A stretch of DNA of 64,000 bases from Prorocentrum cordatum (GCA_963575745.1 CAUYUJ010015504.1:389934-453933), one strand, 5' to 3'; shown: positions 41,171-52,144, numbered from the stretch's first letter. Notes: a model not told the origin generated them from the letters alone. Numbers and translations are program-made.

Positions 41171-41639
41171 CGCGAGCCTGCTTGGCAGGCGAGGGCCGGG
41201 GCTTGCTGGGCGCGCAGAATCATGCGAAGCAAGCGCGCAGCAACCGCGCGAGCAACGCGCATGCAACAACAATGACAAAGAGTATCACATCCGCGCGACG
41301 CATGCCAAGTGCAACCGCGCATAATGCGGCGCATGCAAAAGCATCAATCGCGCAGGTCGCGTCTCCTCCCCCATTTGCCCCCTTCGCCTCCTCTTCCCCT
41401 AACCTTCTTCGCCCTCTTCCCGCCCATGTTCGAAGACATGAAATAATGCTTCCACGCGGCGATCTTCACATGCGCTTGCAATGCCCCTCCTGCCCATCCT
41501 ACCTCCGCCACCGCGAACCACGCAGCGCCCGTGCCCGAGAACGTGCAATGATTGCGCGCTTAACTGGAACATGCATGTGCAACTACAACGTGCCAGTACA
41601 ACTGGAACTCATGGAAAATCCAAGCGCCTGCTCCTGCTG

Positions 41640-41900
41640 ACCTCTACTAGCGGGACAGCAGCTGCCGCGTCGCCATCCCCCCTTTCGTCTGGTGCGTCTT
41701 CGCGTGGCGGAACCTCGCGGGATGCGACCCCTCCATGCCCGGGGGAGGGTCGGCGGGCCGAGCGCGCTGCGAATCTCGACCTTCGCGCCGCCGAACTCCT
41801 TCGGGGGGGGCCGCCCGCCCGGCTCTCTCGGCCGCCCCCGCCGCCCACGGGCGCGCGGGGCGCGCGCGGCTCCGGGAACGGGCGAGGCGCGCGCCGCGCG
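41640..41900 (-). CDS. Exon-like piece in minus-strand block, frame uncertain
   Basis: One minus frame reads PPPKEFGGAKVEIRSALGPP then TLPRAWRGRIPRG. A second reads SREVPPREDAPDERGDGDAA. Both are open because GC is high. Confidence 0.25.
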
Positions 41901-41959
41901 CGCGCCAATATGAAACATAGACTAACAAAGACAACCCGCCGCTTTTAATCTAGCACGCG

Positions 41960-42170
41960 CGCGTGCAACATTGAATTCCCCGCGGGCGCTGGCCCCCGGC
42001 GAAGACGCGCGCGCGCGAGACGAATGCAGCCAAACCGCGGAAACCGGTCGGCTCGCAAGAAGCACGGCGCACGGAGAAGCGGGCCCGCATCTCCTTTTCG
42101 CCGCCCTGCAGAGACGCGCCGAGGAGGGCGTTATGCAGCGACCTCCCGCCCCGACCCCCCCCCATCTAGA
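41960..42170 (-). CDS. Exon-like piece in minus-strand block
   Basis: Reads GGRSLHNALLGASLQGGEKE, MRARFSVRRASCEPTGFRGL and AAFVSRARVFAGGQRPRG. Confidence 0.4.
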
Positions 42171-42299
42171 ACAGCGCCGCGCGCAGGGGGGCTTCGCGGC
42201 GCGCGCGTTCATGTTACACGCGCAATGGTGAAAAAGACAATCGAGCATCTACGCGTGCAACGTAATGCTCAAGCTAAGCGATCTCTGCCACCCGCGTAA

Positions 42300-42450
42300 G
42301 TCCCCCCGCCGCCCCGCTCTGCGCGGGCGCCAGGCTGCGGCCGCGCGTTGCCCAGGTCCAGCGCGAGCTTTCCCCCCCCCGTTGCCGCGCCCTGGCCTTT
42401 CTCCCCCGCTTCCGCCATTGAGCCCAAAAAGGCTCTGGCGGGCGAGGCGA
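42300..42450 (-). CDS. Exon-like piece in minus-strand block
   Basis: Reads GSMAEAGEKGQGAATGGGKL and ALDLGNARPQPGARAERGGG. Confidence 0.3.
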
Positions 42451-42984
42451 GCGCGCTCCATGAATCTCTGCGCGAACAAGCAACCGAGCAACGCGAATGC
42501 GAAAGAAGGCCACGCGGCACGCGTCTGCAAAGTGAACGCGGTTGCGCTAGAACTGGGCGCCAACGACTGCAAACGCGGGGGCAAGGTAGCAAACGCATGC
42601 AACTTGCAGACGCAACAATACTACTGCGTGATCTGATATACCAACGGAGGAGATGAGACAATGCGCGCAGAGGAAGACAATCAGCGAACGTAGCGTTTTA
42701 CCCCGTACGCCGAGCGATGCACGTCTACGCTCTGCTACCAACGCAAGCACAGATGCCTGCACCACATGTGCAATGCTGAAAAATGGCTTCAAACGTGAGA
42801 GGGGTTCTCCAATAAGAACCTTGGGCCTCCGAGCGCAAGCGCGCCCACTGTTGGGGGGGGCGCCCGTGCGCATTCGCCTTCTAATGTGGAAGTGGCGCAC
42901 TTGCAAAATATGACTATACGACGCGATTGCAGCGTTGAATGCGCGAACTCACATGTTGAGTTTGGGCAAACATCTGAGAATTGC

Positions 42985-43500
42985 ACGGCTGCGTGGCAGT
43001 CCAAACCACATGTATCTCTGGGCCCCCCCGAGACCGCCCCGAAGCGCCACCCGGAAGTCCCGGGAGGTCCCCAAACGTCCACGAGGGCCCAGAACCCCCG
43101 AATTGTCGTTCCAACGCGCCGACGACGGCTCCAAGACAGCCTCCGGGCGCCCCCGCGACGGCCCAAGAGTCCCCCAAGAGGACTCCTAAGAGCGCTTCCA
43201 ACAAATAGAAAAAGCCTGGAAAACGCGCATCTTTGCTGCATTCACGGCTTCGGCGTCGACCGCGTCGAAGACGGCACCAGGGGCCGACTAGATCGCCCCA
43301 AGGTGGCCAAATAAAGTTCCAAGAGGCCTCCGCGGCGGCTCAAGAGGGGCCCTCGACTGTCCTGGGGGCCCCCAAGACGGCCCCAGAAGGCCCCGGGACA
43401 GCTTCGCTACGCAGCCGCCAGGGGCACCCCGCCCTACATTTCGAACCACCCTCCCCAGAAAGCACCCTGGAGACCCCAAGACCTCCAGGGGCCCTCGAAA
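42985..43500. repeat. CCCAAGA-type minisatellite, diverged
   Basis: Degenerate GGCCCCCAAGA and CCAAGAGG units at 43020-43200 and 43310-43490, flanking a non-repeat core near 43210-43300 and leading directly into satellite locus 3. Confidence 0.7.
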
Positions 43501-43504
43501 AATT

Positions 43505-44185
43505 GCCGCATTGTGGGCGCCGCTTTCGGTGGAGCTCCCTATGGGGCCACGAAGCGTGCGAGGGATGCGCCGAAATCGGTGGAGATTTCGGTGCTGCTCC
43601 CTGTGGGGCCGCGAAGCGCTGTCCTGGGGTGGCGCATGCGGACCCTGTCACTGGAGCCTTCGGTGGAGCTTTCTATGGAGCCACGAAGCGCTGTCCTGGG
43701 TGGCGGCGACGCATTCGGACCCCGCCACTGGGTGGCGGTGGCGCATGCGGACCCTGCCGCTGTAGCCTTCGGTGGAGCCCCCTATGGGGCCGCAAAGCGC
43801 TGTCCTAGGTGGCGGTGGCGCACGCGGACCCTGCCACTGGAGCCTTCGGTGGAGCTCCCTGTGGAGCCACGAAACGCTGTCCTGGGTGGTGGTGGCGCAT
43901 GCGGACCCTGCCACTGGAGCCTTCGGTGGAGCTCCCTGTGGGGCCACGAAACGCTGTCCTGGGGGGTGGTGACGCATGCGGACCCTGCCACTGGAGCCTT
44001 CGGTGGAAGTCCTCATGGGGCCGCGAAGCGCTGTCCTGGGTGGCGGTGGCGCATGCGGACCCTGCCACTGGAACCCTCTGTGGAGCTCCCTATGGGGCCA
44101 CGAAGCGCTGTCCCAGGTGGCGGTGACGCATGCGGACCCTGCCACTGGAGCCTCCGGTGGAGCTCCCTATGGTGCCACGAACCTA
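43505..44185. repeat. 77-80 bp satellite array, locus 3
   Basis: About nine units with GGAGCTCCCTATGGGGCCAC, GAAGCGCTGTCCTGGGTGG, CGGTGGCGCATGCGG and ACCCTGCCACTGGAGCCTTC. The units are shorter and more uniform than in loci 1 and 2. Confidence 0.92.
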
Positions 44186-44267
44186 AGCGTGCGTGGTTCT
44201 ATGTGTATATATACACAGATTGCGCGCCGAATCTAATTCCAACCAAATCTCGCACCGCGCCGGCCAT

Positions 44268-44510
44268 CTACGCATGCTCAGACAGCGCGCCCGAGGCCCC
44301 GAAAGAAGCCTGGCCCCACTGCCGCGTACTTATCCGACGCCTTTTTTCCTGGGCCCCGATGTCGCCCATGCCCTCGCGGGTCAACTTGTTCTGCTCGGCG
44401 TGGCACGCCGGACTGCGATGGTTCTTCCACTTCAAAGAGAACTCTTTCTCCTCCGCTCCGCCGACGCCTGGCGCGGGGACGCGCTTGTCCCGGGGGGGCA
44501 TCAATGCCAT
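44268..44510 (-). CDS. Exon-like piece in minus-strand block
   Basis: Reads AEEKEFSLKWKNHRSPACHA, EQNKLTREGMGDIGAQEKRR and STRQWGQASFGASGAL. Clearly protein-like; no domain is recognised. Another minus frame is also open. Confidence 0.45.
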   Translation of the reverse strand: MALMPPRDKRVPAPGVGGAEEKEFSLKWKNHRSPACHAEQNKLTREGMGDIGAQEKRRRISTRQWGQASFGASGALSEHA

Positions 44511-44794
44511 GCGCGCCGAGAAGCATCACCAACTCATGGAGACGCGCCACGCCGGCCAAATCATCTCAACGCGCGCCCTTTGCTGCTTCAGGTTCTGGTA
44601 TGGCCTCAATAGCTCAATGACATGTTCGCATTATTTGCCACATTGACGTACTTCCCGCGCGCTATCAGCACCCGGCGCGCACGCGCCACCGCGCCTATCA
44701 CCAATAATGCGTGTTAATGATCTCAAGAAAACCCGCACTTACCATCCTTACGAATCGTGACCAGGATGAAGCGATTTCTACAAATATGTATGTG

Positions 44795-44860
44795 TACATG
44801 TATATATATATATATATACACATGCATAAACATATGAATACACACACATACATACATATT
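44795..44860. repeat. (TA)n and ATACACACA microsatellite
   Basis: A TA run at 44800-44818 is followed by CATA/CACA words. Confidence 0.9.
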
Positions 44861-44904
44861 ACAACGATCCAGCACATCAGCTCTTGTTTATCTGATAGCG
44901 TTAC

Positions 44905-45130
44905 ATATGCATTTGTAGAGATATCCTCGTCCGTGTTCGGCTCTGCTGCGTTCTTGGCCGAAGGGGTGCCCTTCGTGCGCTTCTTGGCCTTCGCGGCCGA
45001 GGGGGTCGTCGCCGGGTCTGTTTTGGCCGTCTTGGCGAGGGGGCCTGGGCAGCGATCCTGGGCGCGGCGGGGCTCTGGCTGCCGACCGCCCGCATCTTTT
45101 GGCCGCCAAGCTGCGGGGGCGCGCGGCCGC
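44905..45130 (-). CDS. Exon-like piece in minus-strand block
   Basis: Reads RRAQDRCPGPLAKTAKTDPA, TTPSAAKAKKRTKGTPSAKN and AAEPNTDEDIS. A lysine/alanine/threonine-rich, low-order segment, typical of a linker or a nuclear basic tail. Confidence 0.45.
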
Positions 45131-45159
45131 CCCCATGGCGGACGAGAACAAATTCTGAT

Positions 45160-45510
45160 CCTACCCAGAGAAGCCGCGATTGAAAAGGCCGAGGCCACCG
45201 CGGGTGGAACGCGCCCTCCCCCCCCCTCCGAAAACTCCAAAACGGGCAAGGCGCGTCAACCGAATCCGAAACGGCCGCGGCCTTCTCCGCGGGGCCGTCG
45301 GGGGGGGGCGCCGCCCGGGACGACCGCGAAAATGTTGAAACCGCAGCTCGAACAGGCAAGGCCTGGCGGCGGCAGCAGGGCCAGGGCCCCGTCTTCCAAA
45401 GCCAATTGGGCCCGCGGACTGGTGCCCCACGCTCCCGGCGGCCGGCCCCCCGCGCCCGCGCGGTTGACCACTTCCTGGATCTCAGATATTTCGCGGCCCC
45501 GGGCCTGAAG
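45160..45510 (-). CDS. Exon-like piece(s) in minus-strand block
   Basis: After TCTTCAG (possible acceptor) the frame reads ARGREISEIQEVVNRAGAGG, RAQLALEDGALALLPPPGLA and CSSCGFNIFAVVPGGAPP. A neighbouring frame (VPPAVASAFSIAASLG) may continue it beyond a splice near 45240. Confidence 0.4.
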
Positions 45511-45827
45511 ACAATCGTGTTTCCATTTCCGCATGAACTTGCGATCGCAGACGCGCGATGGCGAAAGCGGGGGATGCAAGCAGCGAAGCAGTTATCAGGG
45601 GCGCGATCAAACCGACTACAGCACGCATGCATCATGACTCGAACAACTGCGCGGGGAAGTGCAACCAAACGACGTGAAGCACAAGTCTCCGAATGATATC
45701 AGTCATCGAGAACGTGCTGGTCTAATCCACGCCAGGGCGCCGCCCCTCTCGCCGTCGCTGCAGACGCCGTGGGCGCGGGCAACTACATTTGGAAAGTTCT
45801 TCCCCTGGTTTATCATTTCATGCCGCT

Positions 45828-46108
45828 AACATCCTAGCTTTGCAGGACATCCAGCTGCCTTCTGGCCACCGACACCTTGCGAAATTCTTTACGCTTCGCG
45901 TATCCCCACCAGCCCATCTCACAGCAGCAACTCTTGCGAAGCATGCCGACAGTCGTGTTTTTTCAGGCGTGTGTCCGCTTGGCCCCGCATATCTCCCCTG
46001 TTCCTCCTTCCTCCCGCCTCCTTGTACATCCTCCTTGTGGGGGGAGCTAAAATCCTAGCTTTGCAAAACATCCAGCTGCCTTCTGGCCACCGACACCTCG
46101 CGAAACTT
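45828..46108. repeat. Direct duplication of about 55 bp with an exon edge
   Basis: ATCCTAGCTTTGCAGGACAT then CCAGCTGCCTTCTGGCCACC and GACACCTTGCGAAA at about 45832-45888 recurs at about 46052-46108 with three or four changes. On the minus strand both encode SVARRQLDVLQS followed by TAG, or a donor-like AAAGCTAGG. Confidence 0.8.
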
Positions 46109-46330
46109 GGGCGCTGGGGCCCCCGGGATATCCCCGGCGCCCCCCCCCCCATTCTCCTCTCCCTGGGCCCCCCCCCGCCGCCCCCCCCCCGCGCCGCCCC
46201 TTCCCCCCCCCTTCCACTCGCGTCCGCGCCGCATCGCGGCAGAAATGCCCTGGGGGCAAGTCGCGCGCGCGGGCGGCGGCCTCGAGCGCGCGTGCTTTCG
46301 CGGACATCCGAGATCAACAAACGCGCGCGC
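46055..46330 (-). CDS. Exon-like piece in minus-strand block
   Basis: Reads KHARSRPPPARATCPQGIS, a glycine/arginine-rich middle, GAPAPKFREVSVARRQLDVL. The last dozen residues are in the duplicated segment. The C-run-rich middle makes the frame unsure. Confidence 0.3.
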   Translation of the reverse strand, partial: ARAFVDLGCPRKHARSRPPPARATCPQGISAAMRRGREWKGGGRGGAGGGRRGGAQGEENGGGGAGDIPGAPAPKFREVSVARRQLDVLQS

Positions 46331-46469
46331 TCGCATGGAGAAAAGAGACACATCTTGCGCAAATCAGCCAGCACGAGCAACGCCAATGGCGGCGAGCCCC
46401 TAAAACTATCCATGCCCAGCCGATTGCGCCACTACAGAGGTGGAAACTTGCGAGCGGAAAGCATCGAAC

Positions 46470-46660
46470 TCAATGCGCGCGAAAGAGCTGCAGCCTGCAT
46501 GCGCGTCCTGTATATGGCAGTCCGCAACTTCGCCAGGCGCGCAACCACGTTCGGAGTCGCTGGTGCGAGGTTCTCGTTGAGGCTCGCAAACTCAAACATG
46601 ATCGTGGGCCCTGGCTGGGACTTCTCCGACGATGGTCTTCCGAATGGGGCTGCAGGAGAT
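46470..46660 (-). CDS. Exon-like piece in minus-strand block
   Basis: After CTCCTGCAG (possible acceptor) a frame with no ATG at its start reads PFGRPSSEKSQPGPTIMFEF, ASLNENLAPATPNVVARLAK and LRTA. It is convincingly protein-like. A faint resemblance to sulfatase C-termini was not strong enough to name it. Confidence 0.45.
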
Positions 46661-46734
46661 AGCGCGATTTATTGTTTGGCCAAAATTCACTAGAGGGCGC
46701 ATGCTACGATTGTGCGCAAGCGCCGCCACGATGC

Positions 46735-47010
46735 CACATCGCATCAACAATGCGCGCTTGATATCAAGCTCAATGGCACAACGACGACGCATGCTGGCAA
46801 CGCCGTGACAGAACGCAACAAACGCACGCCGGATGATGCGCGAGATGTCGCGAGAGCCCTTCTCCCTATACATGTTCTCCAGCACCTCGAGCAAAGCCTG
46901 CGCGCTGGCAAAGGCCCTCCAGCGCCGGCGCGCGAGTCTGCCCGGCATGGCGGGACACTTGAGCGACGATAAACAATTCGCGGCTTGGCCACAAGTGCTG
47001 CAAATGCCAC
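46735..47010 (-). CDS. Exon-like piece in minus-strand block
   Basis: After GTCGCTCAAG the frame reads CPAMPGRLARRRWRAFASAQ, ALLEVLENMYREKGSRDISR and IIRRAFVAFCHGVASM. Confidence 0.45.
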
Positions 47011-47059
47011 AAGGACGAACGCTGAAACGAATCGTGCGATGATTGCGCAAGCAAGCGAA

Positions 47060-47440
47060 TAAACAGCACAATGCACCACGCAACGCGCGGCGACTCTAAC
47101 GACGCTCATTCATCGCAGTGCTGACAAGGCACCGTCAAAGACATTGCAGGAGGCGCGGAAGTGCACGTGGAGTTATTGTACCTCACGTGCGCGTGATCGC
47201 GCCAGCCTTTCCAAAAAGCAGCGCGCGCGCTGAAGCGGTGAGATTATCGCTCGTGCACAGCGCAGACATGCCTGGATATGTTGAGGCAGACTATGCGTTG
47301 AGATAATGAAGTGTTCCTCGCCGCGGTAAATTGAAGGATTTCTCAATGAAAATTGCAACTATCTGGCCGAATTATGGCGCGCCCCCCAAACGGAAAACAT
47401 TAAAACTTTAGATCGCAACATCATGCCTTAAACTAACAAG
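47060..47440. other. Intron-like stretch, nothing supported
   Basis: AT-richer sequence with GCGCGC islands between two exon-like regions. No open frame of interest. Confidence 0.4.
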
Positions 47441-47443
47441 TCT

Positions 47444-48440
47444 TTAGGGTTCCCCGAGCCTCGTGAGTGGCCCCCCGCCGCCCCTGGGCACTGCGACCCC
47501 CCACCAGGTGCCCCCCCCCTGGCGGGGCCCCGCCTCGGCCTGGGGCGCCCCGCAGCGGGGCGAGGCCATGCCCGTCGCGGGTTGCGCCAATTCGGCGCGT
47601 TCCCCCCGCCAGCTCTCCCAGGTATCATTCGACCTGGGCGCCCGAGGGGGTCGCGCGCCCCGAAGGAGTGCAGGGGCCTGGGCGCGGGCCTCTCCCCGCG
47701 GGAACTGCTCCTCGCACCCCCCCGCGCCCGGGCGGTGGGCGGGCGCTTTGGGTCGAACCCCGGCGCGCGCTCGCCCCTCTCCCTCGCCGGCCCGCTCCCC
47801 GCCCCTGCCGGCGGCGCCCCCTTTCCCTTCCGCGGCGCGGGGCTGGGCCGCGAGTGGGGCAGGCCCAGCTCGGGGCTTGCCTCGCGTGCCAGAGCTCCCC
47901 CCCCCCCCTGGGCCTGGCGCTCCTCGAGCAGGGGCATGTTCGAGAATGCCTTGCGCCCGCGCGGTGGCCCTCCCCTCCATGGCCGGGGCGGCTTCTTCAC
48001 CGCGCGCCCTCCTGCCCCTTCTCCGGCGCGCGGGGCGCCCCCCTCCTCGCCTGCTTGTCCGAATGGAGTCAGTCCGAAGGGGGGGGTCCCGAGCGCCTCC
48101 GCCACCTCGTCTCCCACGGGGCACGCCGGCGCGGGATGTCCCCTCCCCCCCCCTTGGGCCCCAGCCGCGGCCCTCAGGGACATGGCTCCCCGGGGTGGGG
48201 CCTCTCGCCGTTCCCGCCGCTGGGTGGGATAAGGGCCCGACCCCCGAGGTCAAGACCACTGGCGCGGCGAGACCCGCCCAGGCGGCGAACGCCGCGGCCA
48301 GTGGAACAGCAACGAAGCCCCCCAGGAAGAACATCGCAAGCCTGGTAGGGAATGGGAAAAAGGGGTATACCCCCTCCGCAAAAAGAGGCAGCGCAGCCGT
48401 GCTGGAGCCAACGGCTGCGGGAGAAAGGAAAGAGAAGAGG
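47444..48440 (-). CDS. Large GC-rich exon with a membrane-like segment; frame change at a C9 run
   Basis: The minus frame at 48440-48200 reads AALPLFAEGVYPFFPFPTRL, AMFFLGGFVAVPLAAAFAAW and AGLAAPVVLTSG, a probable membrane segment or signal anchor. Further along a different frame (48183-47444) is better: GDEVAEALGTPPFGLTPF, AFSNMPLLEERQAQGGGG and ERGERAPGFDPKRPPTARA. The switch falls near a run of nine C at 48145-48153, where a length difference would join them. Plus-strand frames are also open because GC is very high. No domain is recognised. Confidence 0.35.
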
Positions 48441-48509
48441 GTGCACGGCAAAACGCCGGAGTAAGCTGTTAAAGGGGAAGCCCCAATAATAGAGACACAT
48501 ACGCACATT

Positions 48510-48565
48510 CATATACATATATATATATACATGTATGTATGTATGTATGTATGTATGTATGGATG
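48510..48565. repeat. (TA)n and (TATG)n microsatellite
   Basis: ATATATATATACATGTATGT then repeated ATGTATGT. Confidence 0.95.
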
Positions 48566-49129
48566 GATGTGTGTTTGCATCGAAAACCGTAAGGCGTGTC
48601 AGGTATACGTGTGTTTTCGCAGGTGTTCCTGCCTGGCGCATTGTTCCTCGGGGGCGCTGGGGAAGAAAACCGGCGCCCGTCTCTAGAACACGAGCAAACC
48701 AATGTCCCAGTGTTTCGTTACGGAAGCCTTTTTAAACATATCGCGAACGTCTGTGTTGTCAGCTGGTATCCTTGCCAAAACCTTCAAACAAATAACTAAA
48801 ATATATGTGTTTTCATAGGGCTTCCGTCGGAGAGCAGCACGTTGAAAGTTTTCCCAAAGAGTCCATTTTGGAAAAGCCGCCACGCTCCTGAAGGAAGAGA
48901 ACGAGAAGGGGATGATGGAGGGAGAGATACAAACAACGAAACATAACAACCATAATCATAGTAATACGAATACGACAAACGAAAACAAGCAAGAACAGGA
49001 AAACGAGGAATACGCAGAAGAGGCGAACGGTATGATCATGTGTGTGGGAGGACTGCCGATGTGTATATCGAAATACAGGTGTGCATACATGAATAGAGTG
49101 ATATACACATGTATATACGTGTGGATCAA

Positions 49130-49380
49130 AACAAACACACATACATACATGCATATATACATACATACATACATACATACATACCTACATACATACATAC
49201 ATACATACATACATACATGCATACATACATGCATACATACATACATACACACATAGATCCATACATATTTACATACATGTATGTATACATACATACATAC
49301 ATGCATATCTGTACATGCATGCACATGCTTGTGTGTATGTACACCTATACGCAAATCTATTTCTACATGTACATGTTCCA
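49130..49380. repeat. (CATA)n microsatellite, about 200 bp
   Basis: CATACATACATACATACATA runs with occasional CATG and CCTA variants. Long Cys/Met/Val frames are artefacts. Confidence 0.97.
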
Positions 49381-49384
49381 GTCT

Positions 49385-49670
49385 CGCATTATCTGCGTCG
49401 GGCTGCTTGTCTTGTTGGTTCCGATTCGCTTGGAACGGGACGCTCGCTTGCCTTGCTCGGGGAAGTGTTCCAGCTCTACTTGCTCCTGGCATCGCTGCTC
49501 TCCTGCACAGCACGCCTGCATTCACGCCTTCTAACTGAAAGCGATCGAAACTTGTCCAGGTCTGCCGGACCACACAGCGACTGGGCCCTTACCGCGCGGA
49601 TCACCCGCCCATCAAAGAAACGAAGCTTTACACGCACAAGAATCGGGAAGCGAGTGCGAGAGCGCATGCG
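49385..49670 (-). CDS. Exon-like pieces, unknown product
   Basis: Minus frame one reads FPILVRVKLRFFDGRVIRAV and RAQSLCGPADLDKFRSLS (49660-49550). Frame two reads LEGVNAGVLCRRAAMPGASR and VPFQANRNQQDKQPDADNAR (49535-49380). They may be one exon with a frame change or two. No domain is recognised. Confidence 0.3.
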
Positions 49671-49894
49671 AAGCGCCGCAGAAGCGCCCGCGAAACACTA
49701 CCGAATCGCTACGCACTACCGACGCGCTTCGCGCGCGCTCGAGGCGCCAGCAAAAGGAAACAACGAGGAGAGCAGCGTGTGAAGCAGATTTCAGATTGCA
49801 GCGTTGATGCTGGACCAACGCCGAACTTTTGTAGGACTCTCACCACCAGCCCACTGTATAGGAGCACGCAGCAGTATAAGGATTAACTTTCAAG

Positions 49895-50015
49895 GTCTGC
49901 GCAGGTTCCTTGTACTGGCGCTGGATCCCCGTGCCTGGCAAGCGGAGCGCGCCAGGGGCGGCGCCAGAGGCGACGCCAGGGGGGCCTAGCGCCGATCTGC
50001 GGGGAGCTCTGACAA
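49895..50015. mobile_element. Hairpin (MITE-like) element, copy 5
   Basis: AGGTCTGCGCAGG and CTGGATCCCCGTGCCTGGCA on the left pair with CGCCAGGGG and GCCGATCTGCGGGGAGCTC to the right. The centre has CGGAGCGCGCCAGGGGCGGC. The arms are shorter than in copies 2 and 4. Confidence 0.65.
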
Positions 50016-50037
50016 ATTATATTCATATGTGTACATG

Positions 50038-50058
50038 CATATATATATATATATATAC
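50038..50058. repeat. (TA)n microsatellite
   Basis: ATATATATATATATATATAC run. Confidence 0.95.
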
Positions 50059-50059
50059 A

Positions 50060-50420
50060 CGCTGATTTCTCTTCGACGCTTTTTCAGTAGAAGCCCTTTT
50101 TCTCCACCAGGGCGCAGCCTGGGGGAGGAGCGTACGGCAGCACTTTCGAGGAGCGTGCCTCCCTCCATCCGCCTTGCTGCTCCGTCCACTCTCGTCCCCC
50201 TCGTCGTCTCATCATTTCCTTCATCCACCCTGTCTCCTCCCACGCAGGCGTCCCTCCTGGTCCTCCGTCTCCTCCCCATTTTCTCCTTCCTACCTCTCTC
50301 CTTTCTCGCCTGCTCCATGTCCTGGAGCATGGCGATCACTGAGCCCACCGTGCCATCTCCTCGGCATACCACACCCCACGCACAGCAGGCGAGGCAGGCC
50401 AGGAAGACAGAGGGTGTGGA
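50060..50420 (-). CDS. Exon-like segment, weak
   Basis: The minus frame reads VFLACLACCAWGVVCRGDG, VIAMLQDMEQARKERGRKE and GGTLLESAAVRSSPRLRPGG. The purine-rich middle lowers confidence. Confidence 0.25.
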
Positions 50421-50449
50421 AAGAAGGTGATGGGGATAGGGAAGGGGAC

Positions 50450-50715
50450 AGGGAGAGAGAGAGAGAGAGAGAGAGACCATACATACATACATACATACAT
50501 ACAAACAAACATATATAGATATTGGGAGAGAGGGAGGGGTGAGAGAGAGAGAGAGTGAGAGATAGACAGAGAGAGAGAGAGAGAAATAGAGATAACAACA
50601 AACACAGACGAACGAGAAGGAGAGAGAGAGAGAGAGAACAAACAAAACACGGACAGACAGGCATGTAGACAGGGAGACAGGGCAGGACAGGACAGGATAG
50701 GACAGACACGTTGAG
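50450..50715. repeat. (GA)n, (CATA)n and GACAG repeats
   Basis: GAGAGAGAGA, CATACATACATACATACA and ACAGGACAGGATAGGACAG runs. Confidence 0.95.
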
Positions 50716-51044
50716 AGAGGCTGAGGGGGAACGCGTGGCACCCTGCTACTCGCCCTCCACACATCCTTCTCCTCCACACCCACTCCCATTCCGTCCCATT
50801 CTCAAGATAGATTCTCGTTGCACGTGTCCAAACAGTTTGCGGCAGATGATAACGAATTTCCGGAAAACAAATGCAGAACGACACACAGTCACACATGAAG
50901 AAAGACACACGGTGTACACTCAAGGAAACAAGTATACTAGACACGCACAACGCACAATTTACATATACGGCCACCCATCCAGAACCTCACGAGGGCTGTC
51001 AACGTATGTGCGCTCGGTTGAAATGAAGCATGCCTATATGTATG

Positions 51045-51240
51045 TATATATATATATATATACATATACACAACTGTATACATACATATATGTTGTGTGT
51101 ACATCCCAGGATCAACAGCGAGTGTATACAATCGATCCCTTCATACATATACACACCAGTGCAACGTCGAACAAGTGACCGCGAGGGAAATAGAGAGAGA
51201 GGGAGAGGGGGAAAGGGGGAGAGGGAGAGAGAGTGAGAGA
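51045..51240. repeat. (TA)n, TACATA and GAGAGG repeats
   Basis: TATATATATATATATACATA at 51045-51070 and GGGAGAGGGGGAAAGGGGGA-like purine sequence at 51195-51240. Confidence 0.9.
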
Positions 51241-51404
51241 GAACAACAAGAACGAGACACATACGCATGCAAACCAACGTGAAAAACTCGCGCAATGCAC
51301 CCGTCAATCCACCACTAAGCCCCAACATCGGCACATCCACGCTGGAATATTCGAGCGAATTGACACCACACCGCGAAGGCCTCACGCAGGATGTGACGAC
51401 ACCT

Positions 51405-51540
51405 GGCAGCTCGGGCGTCCTCCAGCAACCACGAGTCGCAGACCTGAGCTCCCGGAGGCCCCAGCGCCCATTCTGCGACCCCTGTCCCTCTCTTTCACAT
51501 CCTCTCTCCTTGCGATCGTCGTCTCCAGGTCATCCAACTT
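51405..51540 (-). CDS. Exon-like segment, unknown product
   Basis: After a TGA and TGCGAAG on the minus strand the frame reads LDDLETTIARREDVKERDRG, RRMGAGASGSSGLRLVVAGG. A charged helix, then a glycine/serine stretch. Without an ATG it is easily missed. Confidence 0.35.
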
Positions 51541-51984
51541 CGCACATCACGCCCCGTGGTGCTCGGAGAAGGGCAGCTCTCCTGTCCATGCAGGGCCGCG
51601 CCGCGCGAAGCGCGGCCATCTTCGCGCCCCACCAGGACTGACCTAACCGTCCTTGTCCTCGTCCTTGCCCGTCCCTGCACCTGTCCTCATCGTCGCCACC
51701 CTTGGCGGTGCGCGCAAGGGGGTGGAGGGAGGGGGGAAGGCTTCTTAGAAAGAGGCTGCTTCTTAGAAGGCGCCGACCTTGAATCTATAGAAAAAGCCCG
51801 CGCCTTCTAAGAAGCAGGGGTGCTCCTAAGAAACCCTCCCCCCTCCCCCCACCCCCCTCTGCGCGTGGCTGAGTCCTTGCCCCTGTCCTCATCCTCGTTC
51901 TCCCCCTCGCCTTTCGCAACCAGCACTCGCGCGCCGGCCGCAGCCGCTCGGGCGACCGCTCGAAGGGTGGACATCTATACACGG

Positions 51985-52040
51985 GGGGCGGAGGAGGAGG
52001 AGGAGGAGGAGGAGGAGGAGGAGGAGGAGGAGGAGGAGGC
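51985..52040. repeat. (GAG)n microsatellite
   Basis: Pure GGAGGAGGAGGAGGAGGAGG run. Confidence 0.95.
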
Positions 52041-52144
52041 TGCTCCAGCCATCGTGGGCCCACGGTGGCAGCTCAGAGGCCGCTTTTAGGGCCCCATTCG
52101 GGGCCTCTGCCCTGCAATCCTCGATGCCCTCCCGCTCATTGCCC

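Noticed and set aside
46470-46660. Sulfatase C-terminus
   Set aside because: The likeness (NLAP..P.VVARL) is short and no catalytic sulfatase motif is seen anywhere in the block.
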